DNA of 64,000 nt from Paeniroseomonas aquatica (GCF_030409335.1 NZ_JAUFPN010000127.1:12810-76809); one strand, 5' to 3'; positions 8,752 through 17,971 are shown, counted from the stretch's first letter. Notes: generated by a model from the sequence alone, not told the origin. Numbers and translations: made by a program.

Positions 8752-8774
8752 CCAACCTGCACGGTCGGTTTTTG
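8751..8774 (+). terminator. Probable terminator after rluD
   Basis: ACCAACC and GGTCGGT pair with one mismatch around a TGCAC loop and are followed by TTTTTGTT, directly after the rluD stop. Confidence 0.55.
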
Positions 8775-8803
8775 TTGCCTCCGGGCACCACCTTTGCTAA
8801 AAA
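8775..8803 (+). promoter_or_regulatory. Candidate vegetative promoter for rpoH
   Basis: TTGCCT and TAAAAA separated by 17 bases, about 180 bases upstream of the rpoH start. This is a weak match to the sigma-70 pattern, chosen only for spacing and position. Confidence 0.3.
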
Positions 8804-8982
8804 GCGGTCGGCAGCGTTCGACGGGTGCCGATGACCCACTGCTAAAGCCTTGCTCGCCTCGTCGTGACCGGGGCAGGCGCGGTCGGGTGGGCCCGGCGGA
8901 CGTTCAGACTGCCAGATTTCATCGCTGAGCCGGATCCCGCCGTCACGGGGAGGTCCACCAGCGCAGGAGGCAGATACCCGTT

Positions 8983-9864
8983 ATGGCTTCCAGCTCGGTC
9001 ATTCCGATCGCCCCAGAGGGCAACCTCTCCCGCTATCTGCAGGAGATCCGCAAATTCCCCATGCTGGCGCCGGAGGAGGAACTCTCCCTCGCCAAGCGTT
9101 GGAAGGAGAGCGGCGACGAACGGGCCGCGCACAAGCTCGTCACCAGCCATCTCCGCCTCGTCGCCAAGATCGCCATGGGCTATCGCGGCTACGGCCTGCC
9201 GGTGGGCGAGCTGATCTCCGAGGGCAACGTCGGCATGATGCAGGCGGTGAAGCGCTTCGACCCGGAGCGTGGCTTCCGCCTGGCGACCTATGCCATGTGG
9301 TGGATCCGTGCCGCCATCCAGGAATACATCCTTCACAGTTGGTCGCTGGTGAAGATGGGGACGACGGCTGCCCAGAAAAAGCTCTTCTTCAATCTTCGTC
9401 GCTTGAAGGGCCAGATGGCCGCGCTCGAGGACGGCGACCTGAAGCCCGAGCAGGTGGAGAAGATCGCCCGCGTCCTGGCCGTGCCGGAGCAGGACGTGGT
9501 CTCGATGAACCGCCGCCTCGCCTCGCCCGACCACAGCCTGAATGCCCCCGTCCGCGCCGACAGCGAGGGCGAATGGCAGGATTGGCTGGTCGACGAGGGC
9601 GAGACCCAGGAGAACGAGCTGGCCGATCGCCAGGATCTCTCGAACCGCCGCATGCTGCTCGGCGAGGCGCTGAAGACCCTGAACGAGCGCGAGCGCCATA
9701 TCCTGATCGAGCGCCGGCTGAAGGACGAGCCGACCACGCTGGAGGAACTCTCCCAGCAGTATGCCATCAGCCGGGAGCGGGTTCGCCAGATCGAGGTCCG
9801 CGCCTTCGAGAAGCTGCAGAAGAGCATGAAGACCCAGATCGTCGAGCGCCGCCTCGCGGTCTGA
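8983..9864 (+). CDS. rpoH: RNA polymerase heat-shock sigma factor RpoH (sigma-32)
   Basis: 293 residues, full length. Region 2 contains HLRLVAKIAMGYRGYGLP and the core-binding RFDPERGFRLATYAMWWIRA near residues 91-110. The RpoH box QKKLFFNLR at residues 131-139 separates it from RpoD. Region 4 ends with a helix-turn-helix, TLEELSQQYAISRERVRQI. It directs transcription of chaperone and protease genes after heat or oxidative stress. The ATG at 8983 follows CAGGAGGCAG. A long 5' untranslated region (231 bases from rluD) and a strong hairpin after the gene suggest it is transcribed alone. Confidence 0.97.
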   Translation: MASSSVIPIAPEGNLSRYLQEIRKFPMLAPEEELSLAKRWKESGDERAAHKLVTSHLRLVAKIAMGYRGYGLPVGELISEGNVGMMQAVKRFDPERGFRLATYAMWWIRAAIQEYILHSWSLVKMGTTAAQKKLFFNLRRLKGQMAALEDGDLKPEQVEKIARVLAVPEQDVVSMNRRLASPDHSLNAPVRADSEGEWQDWLVDEGETQENELADRQDLSNRRMLLGEALKTLNERERHILIERRLKDEPTTLEELSQQYAISRERVRQIEVRAFEKLQKSMKTQIVERRLAV

Positions 9865-9887
9865 CCCTCCAGGGTTGCGGTGACTGA

Positions 9888-9921
9888 GGCGATGGCGGCG
9901 GGGCGACCCGCCGCCATCGCC
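9888..9921 (+). terminator. Strong hairpin after rpoH
   Basis: Perfect 15-bp arms GGCGATGGCGGCGGG and CCCGCCGCCATCGCC around a GCGA tetraloop, 24 bases past the rpoH stop. There is no U-tract, so it is a terminator or 3'-end stabiliser. Confidence 0.5.
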
Positions 9922-10004
9922 AATTCCGCCGCATGACCATCATCGCATCCGGTGATTGGCTCCGGCGGGCCGGAGGCCCCATCCTGCCGGCACAGGAGAT
10001 TCCC

Positions 10005-10520
10005 ATGGCCGATGCCCCGCAGCCCGCCCCCGCCGCCGCCATGCCGGCCCATCCCGGCCTGCGCATCGGCCACGTCCACCTGAAGGTCGCCAGGCTCGAC
10101 CGCGCCCTGGCCTTCTGGCACGGGGTCATCGGCCTCGGCATCACCCAGCGCATGGGCGACCAGGCCGCTTTCCTCGCCGCCGGCGGCTACCACCACCACA
10201 TCGCCCTGAACACCTGGGACAGCGCCGGGGGGGACTGGCCGGCCGCGGGCACCACCGGCCTCTACCATGTCGCCCTGCTCTATCCCGATCGCGCCGCCCT
10301 CGGCGCCGCGCTGAAACGGGTGCTGGATGCCGGCATCGCGCTGGAGGGCGCCTCCGACCACGGCGTCTCCGAGGCGATCTACCTCCGCGACCCCGATGGC
10401 AACGGCGTCGAGCTCTACCGCGACCGCGCCGAGGCCGAATGGCCGCGGGATGCCGGTGGCGGGCTGGCGATGTTCAGCCGCCGCCTCGACCTCCCGGCGC
10501 TGCTCGCCGAGGCCGCCTGA
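10005..10520 (+). CDS. VOC-family protein, catechol 2,3-dioxygenase-like
   Basis: 171 residues with the VOC (glyoxalase/extradiol dioxygenase) fold: metal-site strands GHVHLKVARLDRALAFW (first His), TTGLYHVALLYPDRAAL (second His) and YLRDPDGNGVELYRDR (Glu). This spacing and the YHHHIALNTW block are typical of CatE-like extradiol dioxygenases, though one domain is shorter than classic enzymes. The ATG at 10005 follows AGGAGA; an upstream in-frame start at 9933 lacks one. Substrate unknown. The next gene is convergent, 12 bases away. Confidence 0.8.
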   Translation: MADAPQPAPAAAMPAHPGLRIGHVHLKVARLDRALAFWHGVIGLGITQRMGDQAAFLAAGGYHHHIALNTWDSAGGDWPAAGTTGLYHVALLYPDRAALGAALKRVLDAGIALEGASDHGVSEAIYLRDPDGNGVELYRDRAEAEWPRDAGGGLAMFSRRLDLPALLAEAA

Positions 10521-10532
10521 CGCCGCGCCGCC

Positions 10533-11261
10533 TCAGAAGGGGAGGTCGATCCAGGACAGGTGGCCGCCCTTGCCCGCCCCGGTGTCGAGGAAGACCGCGC
10601 GCCCGCCGCCTTCGCCCGCCTGCACGAAGGGCCGCCCGTCGGTCGCCCGGCGCTCGTGCCCGCAGTAGAGGGTGAAGCCGGCGGGGATGCGGTCCACCCA
10701 GTCGTGCAGCCGCTCGGGGAAGCCGTCCGGCATCATGCGCCCGGTCACCTGGCCGAACAGCGCCCGCGACAGCAGCGGATCCGGCTTCTGTGCCCCGGCC
10801 TGCGGCGGGGAGGGCTCCCGCAGCATCCGCGGGTGCCAGCCGCCGTGCACGAAGAGCCACTGGCCCAGCCGCAGCCAGGCGGGCGCCGTGCCGATCTCGG
10901 CGATGGCGCGGGCGGTCAGCGCCGGCCCGTCCGGTGCTGCGGCGAGCTGCGCCAGCGTCCGCCCCAGCCCCTCCGCCGTCATGCGCACCCGCTGGCCGAG
11001 CAGCGCGCGGCGCAGCTTGTGGTCGTGGTTACCCAGCAGAAAGCGCCCCCGCCGGGTCTCCAGCAGCGCGAACATCCGCCGCAGCACGTCCGGGCTGTCC
11101 GGCCCGTGGTCGGTCAGGTCGCCGAGTTGCAGCAGAAACAGGCCGGCCGCCTCCGCCCCCGCCACGGCATGCTCGAAGGCGGCCGCGTCGCCATGCACGT
11201 CGCCCACGACCCGCAGGCCGACGAAGCCGCGGGCCCGGAGGTCGGCCTGGACCGCCGGCAT
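10533..11261 (-). CDS. Calcineurin-like metallophosphoesterase
   Basis: 242 residues with the metallophosphoesterase motifs in order: VVGDVHGD (residues 18-25), LQLGDLTDHG (44-53), LLGNHDHK (75-82), FVHGGWHP (137-144) and YCGHERR (199-205). The GDVHG and YCGH pattern is that of PrpA/ApaH-like serine/threonine or dinucleotide phosphatases; the exact substrate is not visible. The ATG at 11261 shares one base with the photolyase stop, so the two genes form a translationally coupled pair. Cytoplasmic. Confidence 0.85.
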   Translation of the reverse strand: MPAVQADLRARGFVGLRVVGDVHGDAAAFEHAVAGAEAAGLFLLQLGDLTDHGPDSPDVLRRMFALLETRRGRFLLGNHDHKLRRALLGQRVRMTAEGLGRTLAQLAAAPDGPALTARAIAEIGTAPAWLRLGQWLFVHGGWHPRMLREPSPPQAGAQKPDPLLSRALFGQVTGRMMPDGFPERLHDWVDRIPAGFTLYCGHERRATDGRPFVQAGEGGGRAVFLDTGAGKGGHLSWIDLPF

Positions 11262-12757
11262 CAGGCTGCCGCGCCTTCGGCCTGGGCTTCGGCCGCGGTG
11301 ACCATCTGGGCGAGGGCCTCCAACGCCCGCCGGCGCCCCTCGGCATGCTCGACCACCGGCCGGGGATAGTCCCGGTCCAGGATCAGCCCGGCCTCGCGCA
11401 GCGCTGGCTCCGGCGCCTCCCAGGGGCGGTGCAGGTAGCGGTCGGGCAGCTTCGCCAGCTCCGGCACGAAGCGACGGACATAGCGTCCGGAGGGGTCGAA
11501 CTTCTCCCCCTGCAGGATCGGGTTGAAGACCCGGAAGTAGGGCGCCGCGTCGCTGCCCGACCCGGCCACCCACTGCCAGCCGGCGCTATTGGCGGCGAGG
11601 TCGGCATCCACCAGCGTGTCCCAGAACCAGGCCGCCCCGTGCTGCCAGGGCTGCAGCAGGTGCTTCACCAGCAGGGAGGCGGCGATCATCCGCACCCGGT
11701 TGTGCATCCAGCCGTGCCGCCAGAGCTGGCGCATCCCGGCATCGACGATCGGATAGCCGGTCCGCCCCCGCTCCCAGGCCCGCAGCAACGCCGCGTCCGG
11801 CGCCCAGGGGAAGGCGGCGTAGCGCTGGCGCAGCGGCGCCTCCGGCAGACCCGGCCGGTGCCACAGGACATGGTAGGAGAACTCCCGCCACAGCACCTCC
11901 GACAGGAACGTCCAGGCCGGCGCGCCCGGCACGACCTCGCCCGGCATCGCCGCCTGCACCGCCGCCCAGACCTGGCGCGGCGAGATCTCGCCCCAGTGCA
12001 GGTGCGGCGACAGGCCGGAGGAGCCGTCGACGCCGGGGTCGTTGCGCCGCGCCGCGTACTGCCGCACCGGCCCCGCCGCGAACTCCGCCAGCCGCGCCGT
12101 CGCGCCGGCCTCGCCCGGGGTCCAGACGGTGGCGAAGGCGTCGGCCCAGCCACGGCGGGGGAGCAGCGCCCAATCCGCCAGCGCCTCGCCCGGCGGCGGC
12201 GCCTCCAGGCCCTGCAACCGCTCCGGGGCCGGCAGCGGCGCCGCCGGCCCGCCCATGGCGGCCATCGCCTTGGCGAAGGGCGTGTAGACGGCGTAGGGCT
12301 TGCCGCTGCCGCTCCTGACCTGCGTCGGCTCCCGCAGCAGCGAGGAGGTCGACAGCCGCAGCTGCCGTCCCGCCGCCTCAAGCGCCTCGGCGATCCGCTG
12401 GTCGCGCTCGCGCGCCCAGGGCTCGTACAGCCGCCCGGCGAAGACCTCCGCCGCGCCGACCGCATCGGCCAGGGCGGGGATGACGATCTCCGCCCGGCCG
12501 CGCACCAGCAGCAGCGGCGCCCCGCATGCCGCGAGCGACCGGCCGAGCGATTCGAGGGAATAATGCAGCCACCAGCGCCCGGCACCGCCCGGTGCCCAGC
12601 GGCCGGCGGCATCCGGATCCAGGACATAGACCGGCAGGATGCGGCGGGCCGCGGCCAGGCCTCCGGTCGCGGCCGCCAGGGCAGGGTTGTCGGCGAGGCG
12701 GAGGTCCTGGCGGAACCAAACGAGTGCCGGCGGCGATGAGCTGTGCATCGCTCCCAT
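11261..12757 (-). CDS. phrB: Deoxyribodipyrimidine photolyase (class I CPD)
   Basis: 498 residues. The N-terminal antenna-binding domain opens with LVWFRQDLRLADNPAL; the FAD domain holds GLSPHLHWGEIS, WREFSYHVLWHRP, GYPIVDAGMRQLW, WMHNRVRM, KHLLQPWQHGAAWFWDTLVD and DAAPYFRVFNPILQ, all hallmarks of blue-light class I photolyases that split cyclobutane pyrimidine dimers. GTG-free start at ATG 12757; a second ATG at 12748 has GGGAG just before it and may be the real start. It is the first gene of a pair with the metallophosphoesterase and diverges from the fasciclin gene. With the BLUF and LigC-type genes downstream it forms a light/DNA-damage neighbourhood. Confidence 0.96.
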   Translation of the reverse strand: MGAMHSSSPPALVWFRQDLRLADNPALAAATGGLAAARRILPVYVLDPDAAGRWAPGGAGRWWLHYSLESLGRSLAACGAPLLLVRGRAEIVIPALADAVGAAEVFAGRLYEPWARERDQRIAEALEAAGRQLRLSTSSLLREPTQVRSGSGKPYAVYTPFAKAMAAMGGPAAPLPAPERLQGLEAPPPGEALADWALLPRRGWADAFATVWTPGEAGATARLAEFAAGPVRQYAARRNDPGVDGSSGLSPHLHWGEISPRQVWAAVQAAMPGEVVPGAPAWTFLSEVLWREFSYHVLWHRPGLPEAPLRQRYAAFPWAPDAALLRAWERGRTGYPIVDAGMRQLWRHGWMHNRVRMIAASLLVKHLLQPWQHGAAWFWDTLVDADLAANSAGWQWVAGSGSDAAPYFRVFNPILQGEKFDPSGRYVRRFVPELAKLPDRYLHRPWEAPEPALREAGLILDRDYPRPVVEHAEGRRRALEALAQMVTAAEAQAEGAAA

Positions 12758-12916
12758 TTAGGTCTTCCCCGATAAAACGCGACCTCCCCCTGCGGTGAAC
12801 ACGGGCGAACCGATGCGGGCCTGTCGCGTTGCGCAATCGAACGGGAGCGCTTCTCTTCCGTTGGCCTGGATCAGGCCTGCTCAACCAGTCGCTGCAAGAC
12901 GAAGGATAAGAGCCTC

Positions 12917-13498
12917 ATGATACACGCCAATCGCCGCCACCTGCTGGCCACTGCGGTCGCCGGCGGGGCGCTGGCACTGGGCCTGCGCCCCGCCCAGGCG
13001 CAGAACCGCAACGTGATGGAGACGCTGGCTGCCGACGGCCGCTTCAACCGCTTCATCGAACTCATCGGCCGCGCCGGCGCCACCGACCAGCTCCGCTCCA
13101 CCGCCGGCGTCACCATCTTCGCCCCGGTCGATGCCGCCTTCGACGTGGTCAATGCCCGCATGACCGACCTGCTGCAGCAGGGCGCCGGCGGCGGCATCAG
13201 CCAGACCAGCGTCGACCCGCTGCGGCTGCGCGAGCTGATCGCCTACCACATCGTCCCCGGCTCCATGCCCTCCTCGGGCCTCACCGGCGACCGCCGCTTC
13301 AAAACGGTCAACGGCGCCGAGCTGCGCGTCGCCAACGAGGGCGGCAAGATCGCCGTCACCAACCCGGCGCCCGCGCAGCAGTCCGGCAGCTTCGGCGCCG
13401 GCGGCCTGAACGTGCAGGCGCCCGCGCTGGTCGTCGGCCCGGACATCATCGCCAACAACGGCATCATCCACGCCGTCAGCCAGGTGCTGTTCCCCTAA
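12917..13498 (+). CDS. Secreted fasciclin-domain protein
   Basis: 193 residues. The N-terminus is a signal peptide (RRHLLATAVAGGALALGL, cut after RPAQAQ), possibly Tat-type given the paired arginines. The rest is one FAS1 domain: NVMETLAADGRFNRFIELI, GVTIFAPVDAAFD, then LRELIAYHIVPGS and the end block IIANNGIIHAVSQVLFP. FAS1 proteins mediate adhesion or cell-surface contacts; the role in this organism is unknown. ATG at 12917 has no strong ribosome site (AAGGATAAGAG is nearest). Divergent from the photolyase, whose promoter must lie in the same 159 bases. Confidence 0.9.
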   Translation: MIHANRRHLLATAVAGGALALGLRPAQAQNRNVMETLAADGRFNRFIELIGRAGATDQLRSTAGVTIFAPVDAAFDVVNARMTDLLQQGAGGGISQTSVDPLRLRELIAYHIVPGSMPSSGLTGDRRFKTVNGAELRVANEGGKIAVTNPAPAQQSGSFGAGGLNVQAPALVVGPDIIANNGIIHAVSQVLFP

Positions 13499-13528
13499 GC
13501 AGCCCGCGGCAACGCGGCCGGACACCGA

Positions 13529-13554
13529 CGCAGGGCGCCCCGCGGCGCCCTGCG
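13529..13554. terminator. Bidirectional hairpin between fasciclin and pdeM genes
   Basis: Eleven-bp arms CGCAGGGCGCC and GGCGCCCTGCG around a CCGC loop, between two convergent genes. Confidence 0.5.
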
Positions 13555-13563
13555 CCACCCCGC

Positions 13564-14292
13564 TCAGGCGAAGGGCGCTGCCGGCGCCGGCACCGCCGGC
13601 ATGCGGCAGGGCCCGGTCGGCATGCTGAACAGCCGTTCCCGTCCCAGCAGGAAGGCACGCGCGCCCCGCGGGAACAGGTCGGCGATCGCCGGGTCGCGGA
13701 CGTCGAGCCCACCGGTGAAGGCACCGAAGGCCGGCAGCATCACCCGCCGCCCGTCGGCGAGGAAGCAGGGCCGGGTGATGCCCCCGGCGCGCGTCGCCAT
13801 GGTCGCCTTGGGATGGAAATGCCCCGAGATCTCCGCCCCCGGCTGCGTCGCGAAGCGGGAGGCGGGCGGCAGCGCCTGATGCCGGAAGACCAGCCGGCCA
13901 TCCGTGAACTCCTCCGCCGCCAGCCCCGGCAGCCCTTCCGGCGGGTCGGGGTCATGGTTGCCGAGGACCCAGACCATCTCCAGCCCGGCCAGCATCCGCC
14001 GCAGCGCCTCGGCCTCGGCCAGCGGCAGCCGGGCGGCGCCGCCGCGGTCGTGGAAGCTGTCGCCCAGCGCGATGATCCGCACCGGCCGCCAGCGGCGCAG
14101 CAGCAGCGCCAGCCGCTCCAGCGTCTCGCGCGTGTCGTAGGGCGGCAGGAAGCGGCCTGCGGCAGCGAAGGAGCTGCCCTTCTCCAGGTGCAGGTCGGCG
14201 ACCACCAGGGTGCGCCGGGCCGGCCAGTGCAGCACGCCGGCGGGGTCGAGCATCAGCCGCTCGCCGGCGACATGGATCGGCGCCGCGGTCAT
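13564..14292 (-). CDS. pdeM: Ligase-associated DNA-damage response endonuclease PdeM
   Basis: 242 residues, calcineurin-like phosphoesterase of the PdeM family. Metal-binding motifs are VVADLHLEKG, IIALGDSFHDRGG, VWVLGNHDPDPP and ISGHFHPKA, with the family end block FGAFTGGLDV. PdeM genes co-occur with an Lhr-like helicase, an MBL exonuclease and an ATP-dependent ligase, and all four are present in this window. It is the last gene of a minus-strand operon, overlapping the helicase stop by four bases (ATGA). Cytoplasmic; probable nuclease in repair. Confidence 0.92.
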   Translation of the reverse strand: MTAAPIHVAGERLMLDPAGVLHWPARRTLVVADLHLEKGSSFAAAGRFLPPYDTRETLERLALLLRRWRPVRIIALGDSFHDRGGAARLPLAEAEALRRMLAGLEMVWVLGNHDPDPPEGLPGLAAEEFTDGRLVFRHQALPPASRFATQPGAEISGHFHPKATMATRAGGITRPCFLADGRRVMLPAFGAFTGGLDVRDPAIADLFPRGARAFLLGRERLFSMPTGPCRMPAVPAPAAPFA

Positions 14293-16850
14293 GCCCCGGT
14301 CACGCCGCGCGGTGCGGTGCGGATGAAGCGGGCGTTGCGCGGGCGGCGTTCGCGGTGGCGCGGCTTGTCGACGATGCCGGCGCGGACCCGCACCGCCTCC
14401 GTCACCTCGGCCAGCAGGCCGGAGAAGGCCTCCGCCCCGCCGGTCACGTCATCGACCATCGCCTCCGCCTCGGCCAGCAGCGCATCCTCGGCGCCACCGG
14501 CGACCCATTCGCGGCCCTCCTCGATCAGCGCCGGCACCGCCAGCGGCGAGACCCGGTCGAGCGCCATGTGCTTGATGCGGCCCTTGGCGCGGGCCAGCAC
14601 CAGGCCGATGCGGGCCACGTCGGTCAGGCCGCCGGCGGCCTCCTGCCGGGTCGCCCGCAGCAGCACGTGGTCGGGCTCGTGCTTGCGCAGCACGTCGTAG
14701 ATCAGGTCGGCATTCATGGTCATCTGGCGGGGGCGCTTTTCCTGGCCGGGGTAGTTCTTCTCGAGCAGCCCGGCGATGGTCGCGATGTTGCGGAAGGTGC
14801 GGCGGAGCATGGAGCTTTCGGCCATCCACTCCTCCAGCTCCTCGCCGAGGATGTCCTCCTCGAAGAACTGCGCGACATCGGTGGGCTCGAAGGCGCTCCA
14901 GGTCGCCAGCACGTAGTCGGTGGCGAGGTAGCCAAGCGGGCCGAAGCCGAGCCGCTCCATCCGCTTGGTCACCAGCATCCCGAGCGTCTGATGCGCCAGC
15001 CGTCCCTCGAAGCAGTAGGCGACCATGAACCAGCGGCTTCCGCGCGGGAAGGTCTCGACCAGCATGCCGTCCTTCTCCGGCAGCGCCGACTGCTTCTGCT
15101 GCAGCCGCAGCCAGTCGCGCACCGGCTGGGGCAGCAGCCGCCACTTCCGCGGGTCGTGCAGGATCTCCCGCACCCGCGCCGCCAGCCAGGTGCTGAGCGG
15201 CAGGCGGCTGCCGGCATAGGCGGGCACGCGCGGGTCGCCCTCGCCGCCGCGCGAGACGACGGCGCTCATCGCGTCCAGCGCCTCGAAGCGCAGGGTCTGG
15301 CCGGCGAAGATGAAGCAGTCGCCGGCGACGAGCGTCGAGACGAACCATTCCTCGACCTCGCCCAGCACCGGCCCGCCGCGGAGGCGCACCTTGATCAGCG
15401 GCGTCTCGACGATGGTGCCGAGGTTCATCCGCAGCTGCCGCGCCACGCGGGTGTCCCGCACGTGCACCAGGCCCTCGGCATCGCGGAACAGCTTGCGGAA
15501 GCGCTCATAGACCTTCAGCGCATAGCCGCCGTCCTCGACGAAGCGGACCACGTCGTCGAAGTCCCGACGCGACAGGGTTGCATAGGGCGCCGCCCGGGTG
15601 ACCTCGGCGAAGAACTCATCCGGGTGGAAGGGCGCGTGGCAGGCCATGGCCAGCACGTGCTGCGCCAGCACGTCGAGCCCGCCCGGCCGCGGCGGGTCGC
15701 CGTCCAGCTCGCCGTGGCGCACCGCCTCCAGCGCCGCGGTGCATTCGATGACCTCGAAGCGGTTGGCCGGCACGAGTATGGCGCGCGAGGCCTCGTCCAT
15801 CCGGTGATTGGCGCGGCCGACCCGCTGCAGCAGCCGCGCCACGCCCTTCGGCGCCCCGACCTGGATCACCTGGTCGACGTTGCCCCAGTCGATCCCGAGG
15901 TCGAGCGAGGCGGTCGCCACCACCGCCCGCAGCTTCCCCGCGGCCATCGCCGCCTCGACCTTCCGCCGCTGCTCGACCGTGAGCGAGCCGTGGTGCAGGG
16001 CGATCGGCAGGTTGTCGTCGTTCAGCCGCCACAGCGCCTGGAAGCAGAGCTCGGACTGCGCCCGGGTATTGACGAAGACGATGGTGACCCCGGCCTCGCG
16101 GATGCGGCGGTAGACCTCGGGCATCGATGCAAGGCCCATGTGCCCGCCCCAGGGCAGCCGGCCCTCGGGCAGGGTGATGGAGAGCTCGGGCGGGGCGCCG
16201 CCCCTGACCTGCACCAGGCGCACATCCCCGGCGCGGCCGCTCGGGCTGAGGAAGGCGCGCAGCGGCTCCGGCCAGGCGACCGTGGCGGAAAGCCCGACCC
16301 GCCGCGCCGCCGGCGCCAGCCGGCCCAGCCGCGCCAGGCCGAGCGCCAGCTGGTCGCCGCGCTTGCTGCCGGCCAGGGCATGGATCTCGTCCACCACCAC
16401 CGCGCCGAGGCCGCCGAAGAATTCCCCGGCCTCGGGCTGGGAGAGCAGCAGCTCCAGGCTTTCCGGCGTGGTCAGCAGGATATGCGGCGGGTCGTCCTTC
16501 TGCCGCGCCCGGCGGTTCTGCGGGGTGTCGCCGGTGCGGGTCTCGATGCGGATCGGCAGGCCCATGTCCTCGACCGGGGCCATGAGGTTGCGGGCGATAT
16601 CCACCGCCAGGGCCTTCAGCGGCGAGATGTAGAGGGTATGCAGCGCGCCCGGCCCGGGCGGTCGCGGGGTCCGGTGCAGGGTCACCAGGCTGGGCAGGAA
16701 TCCGGCCAGGGTCTTGCCGCCGCCGGTCGGGGCGATCAGCAGCGCCGAGTCGCCCGCCGCCGCGGCCCGCAGCAGGGCGAGCTGGTGCGGCCGCGGGGTC
16801 CAGCCGCGGCCGGCGAACCAGGCGGCAAAAAGTTCCGGCAATGTTCCCAT
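14289..16850 (-). CDS. Ligase-associated DNA-damage response DEXH helicase (Lhr-like)
   Basis: 853 residues, matching the family length. Superfamily 2 motifs in order: Q-like HQLALLRAAA, motif I APTGGGKTLAGFLP (near residue 40), motif Ia YISPLKALAVD, motif II VVVDEIHALAG, motif III GLSATVAWP, motif IV VFVNTRAQSELCFQ and motif VI LLQRVGRANHR; a winged-helix and Lhr core domain follow. It belongs to the helicase branch genetically linked to LigC-type ligases. Four-base overlap with pdeM; 86 bases downstream of the histidine kinase on the same strand, so the three may be one transcript. A long antisense open frame over it is composition-driven. Confidence 0.94.
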   Translation of the reverse strand: MGTLPELFAAWFAGRGWTPRPHQLALLRAAAAGDSALLIAPTGGGKTLAGFLPSLVTLHRTPRPPGPGALHTLYISPLKALAVDIARNLMAPVEDMGLPIRIETRTGDTPQNRRARQKDDPPHILLTTPESLELLLSQPEAGEFFGGLGAVVVDEIHALAGSKRGDQLALGLARLGRLAPAARRVGLSATVAWPEPLRAFLSPSGRAGDVRLVQVRGGAPPELSITLPEGRLPWGGHMGLASMPEVYRRIREAGVTIVFVNTRAQSELCFQALWRLNDDNLPIALHHGSLTVEQRRKVEAAMAAGKLRAVVATASLDLGIDWGNVDQVIQVGAPKGVARLLQRVGRANHRMDEASRAILVPANRFEVIECTAALEAVRHGELDGDPPRPGGLDVLAQHVLAMACHAPFHPDEFFAEVTRAAPYATLSRRDFDDVVRFVEDGGYALKVYERFRKLFRDAEGLVHVRDTRVARQLRMNLGTIVETPLIKVRLRGGPVLGEVEEWFVSTLVAGDCFIFAGQTLRFEALDAMSAVVSRGGEGDPRVPAYAGSRLPLSTWLAARVREILHDPRKWRLLPQPVRDWLRLQQKQSALPEKDGMLVETFPRGSRWFMVAYCFEGRLAHQTLGMLVTKRMERLGFGPLGYLATDYVLATWSAFEPTDVAQFFEEDILGEELEEWMAESSMLRRTFRNIATIAGLLEKNYPGQEKRPRQMTMNADLIYDVLRKHEPDHVLLRATRQEAAGGLTDVARIGLVLARAKGRIKHMALDRVSPLAVPALIEEGREWVAGGAEDALLAEAEAMVDDVTGGAEAFSGLLAEVTEAVRVRAGIVDKPRHRERRPRNARFIRTAPRGVTGA

Positions 16851-16936
16851 GCCTGGGCAATATGGCCGGGCTCACCCCGCCTGGGAAGCCTCCCCGGGGT
16901 GCATCCCCCGAGCCCAGATCCTGGGCGGACGCCGGC

Positions 16937-17971
16937 TCAGGCGCAGGCGAAGCGCAGGGTCACCCGGGTGCCGTCGTCGTTCTCGATCCGCAGGCTGGCA
17001 TGGGCCTGGCGGGCCAGCCGGGGCACCAGGTGCAGCCCGAGGCAGCCCTCCGGCGTGTTGCGCTGCTGCCCGTCCGGCAGGCCGATCCCGTCGTCGGAGA
17101 CCACCAGCTCGCCAAGCCCGGGCGCCGCCTGGCGCAGCTCGAGCCGGACGGTGCCGCCACGGCCGTCGGGGAAGGCATGCCGGGCCGAGTTGACGACCAG
17201 CTCGTTCACGATCAGCGCCAGGGGCGTTGCCAGCGAAACCGGCAGCGCCAGCCGCTCCTCGGCCCGCACCTCCAGCCGGATGCGCGGCTTCGCCACCACG
17301 TCGAGCGCGGTCTGCGCCGTCGCCGCCAGCTCCGGGCCGAGGTCGATCTCGGCGCCTTCGGCCACGCGGAACATCCGGTCCTGCACCAGCGTCGCCAGCA
17401 TCACCCGCATCGCCGCGCCGCGGAGCGCCGCCGCCACCTCCGGGTTGGTCGCCCGGCTGGCCTGCAGCCCAAGGAAGGAGGTGGTCGCCTGGGCGTTGTT
17501 CTTCACCCGGTGATGCAGCTCGGCCAGCAACAGCTCCCGCTCCGCCAGCGCCCGCCGCCGTTCGTCGAGCGCCTGCTTCATGTCGGTGATGTCGACGCAG
17601 GAGCCGAAGTAGCCGGCGAAGGCGCTGTCCTTGCTGAAGGGACGGGCGGTGTCGAGCAGCCAGCGCCAAGCGCCGTCGTGGCGGCGCAGCCGGTAGTCGA
17701 TGGAGAAGGGCTTGCGCGCCTCGAAGGCTTCGGCGGCCGCGGCCTCGAAGCGGGCGCGGTCCTCGTCATGCAGGCCTTCGGCCCAGCCGAAGCCCAGCTC
17801 GGCATCCAGCGTGCGGCCGGTGAAATCCAGCCAGGGCTGGTTGAAGAAGGCCCGCGAGCGGTCCGGCGTCGCGTGCCAAATCATCATTGGCGCATGGTCG
17901 GCCAACAGGCGGAAATGCGCGTCCAGCGCTATGCCGCCACCTCTTGCCGCCTCCGCCTGCACTGGCGACAT
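16937..17971 (-). CDS. PAS-domain sensor histidine kinase (HisKA_2)
   Basis: 344 residues, soluble. A PAS domain covers residues about 20-135 (MMIWHATPDRSRAFFNQPW to FGSCVDITDMK, the usual PAS-PAC ending). The dimerisation/phosphoacceptor helix is ELHHRVKNNAQATTSF, followed by an HATPase domain with LIVNELVVNSARHAF (N box), SDDGIGLP (G1) and CLGLHLVPRLA (G2). The PAS lacks the Cys motif (NCRFLQ) of LOV domains, so it is not a flavin-Cys photosensor. No response regulator lies next to it. It shares a 317-base divergent region with the BLUF gene and sits upstream of the repair helicase. Confidence 0.9.
   Translation of the reverse strand: MSPVQAEAARGGGIALDAHFRLLADHAPMMIWHATPDRSRAFFNQPWLDFTGRTLDAELGFGWAEGLHDEDRARFEAAAAEAFEARKPFSIDYRLRRHDGAWRWLLDTARPFSKDSAFAGYFGSCVDITDMKQALDERRRALAERELLLAELHHRVKNNAQATTSFLGLQASRATNPEVAAALRGAAMRVMLATLVQDRMFRVAEGAEIDLGPELAATAQTALDVVAKPRIRLEVRAEERLALPVSLATPLALIVNELVVNSARHAFPDGRGGTVRLELRQAAPGLGELVVSDDGIGLPDGQQRNTPEGCLGLHLVPRLARQAHASLRIENDDGTRVTLRFACA

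Noticed and set aside
14355-17513. Very long open frame on the plus strand opposite the helicase and kinase genes
   Set aside because: It is low-complexity (Gly/Arg/His/Gln-rich), lacks any recognisable domain and follows the third-position G/C pattern of the real genes on the other strand, so it is a composition shadow.
16937-17971. The PAS domain of the histidine kinase as a LOV blue-light sensor
   Set aside because: The flavin-adduct cysteine motif (NCRFLQ-like) is absent, so light sensing at this protein is not supported; the photoreceptor is the neighbouring BLUF protein.
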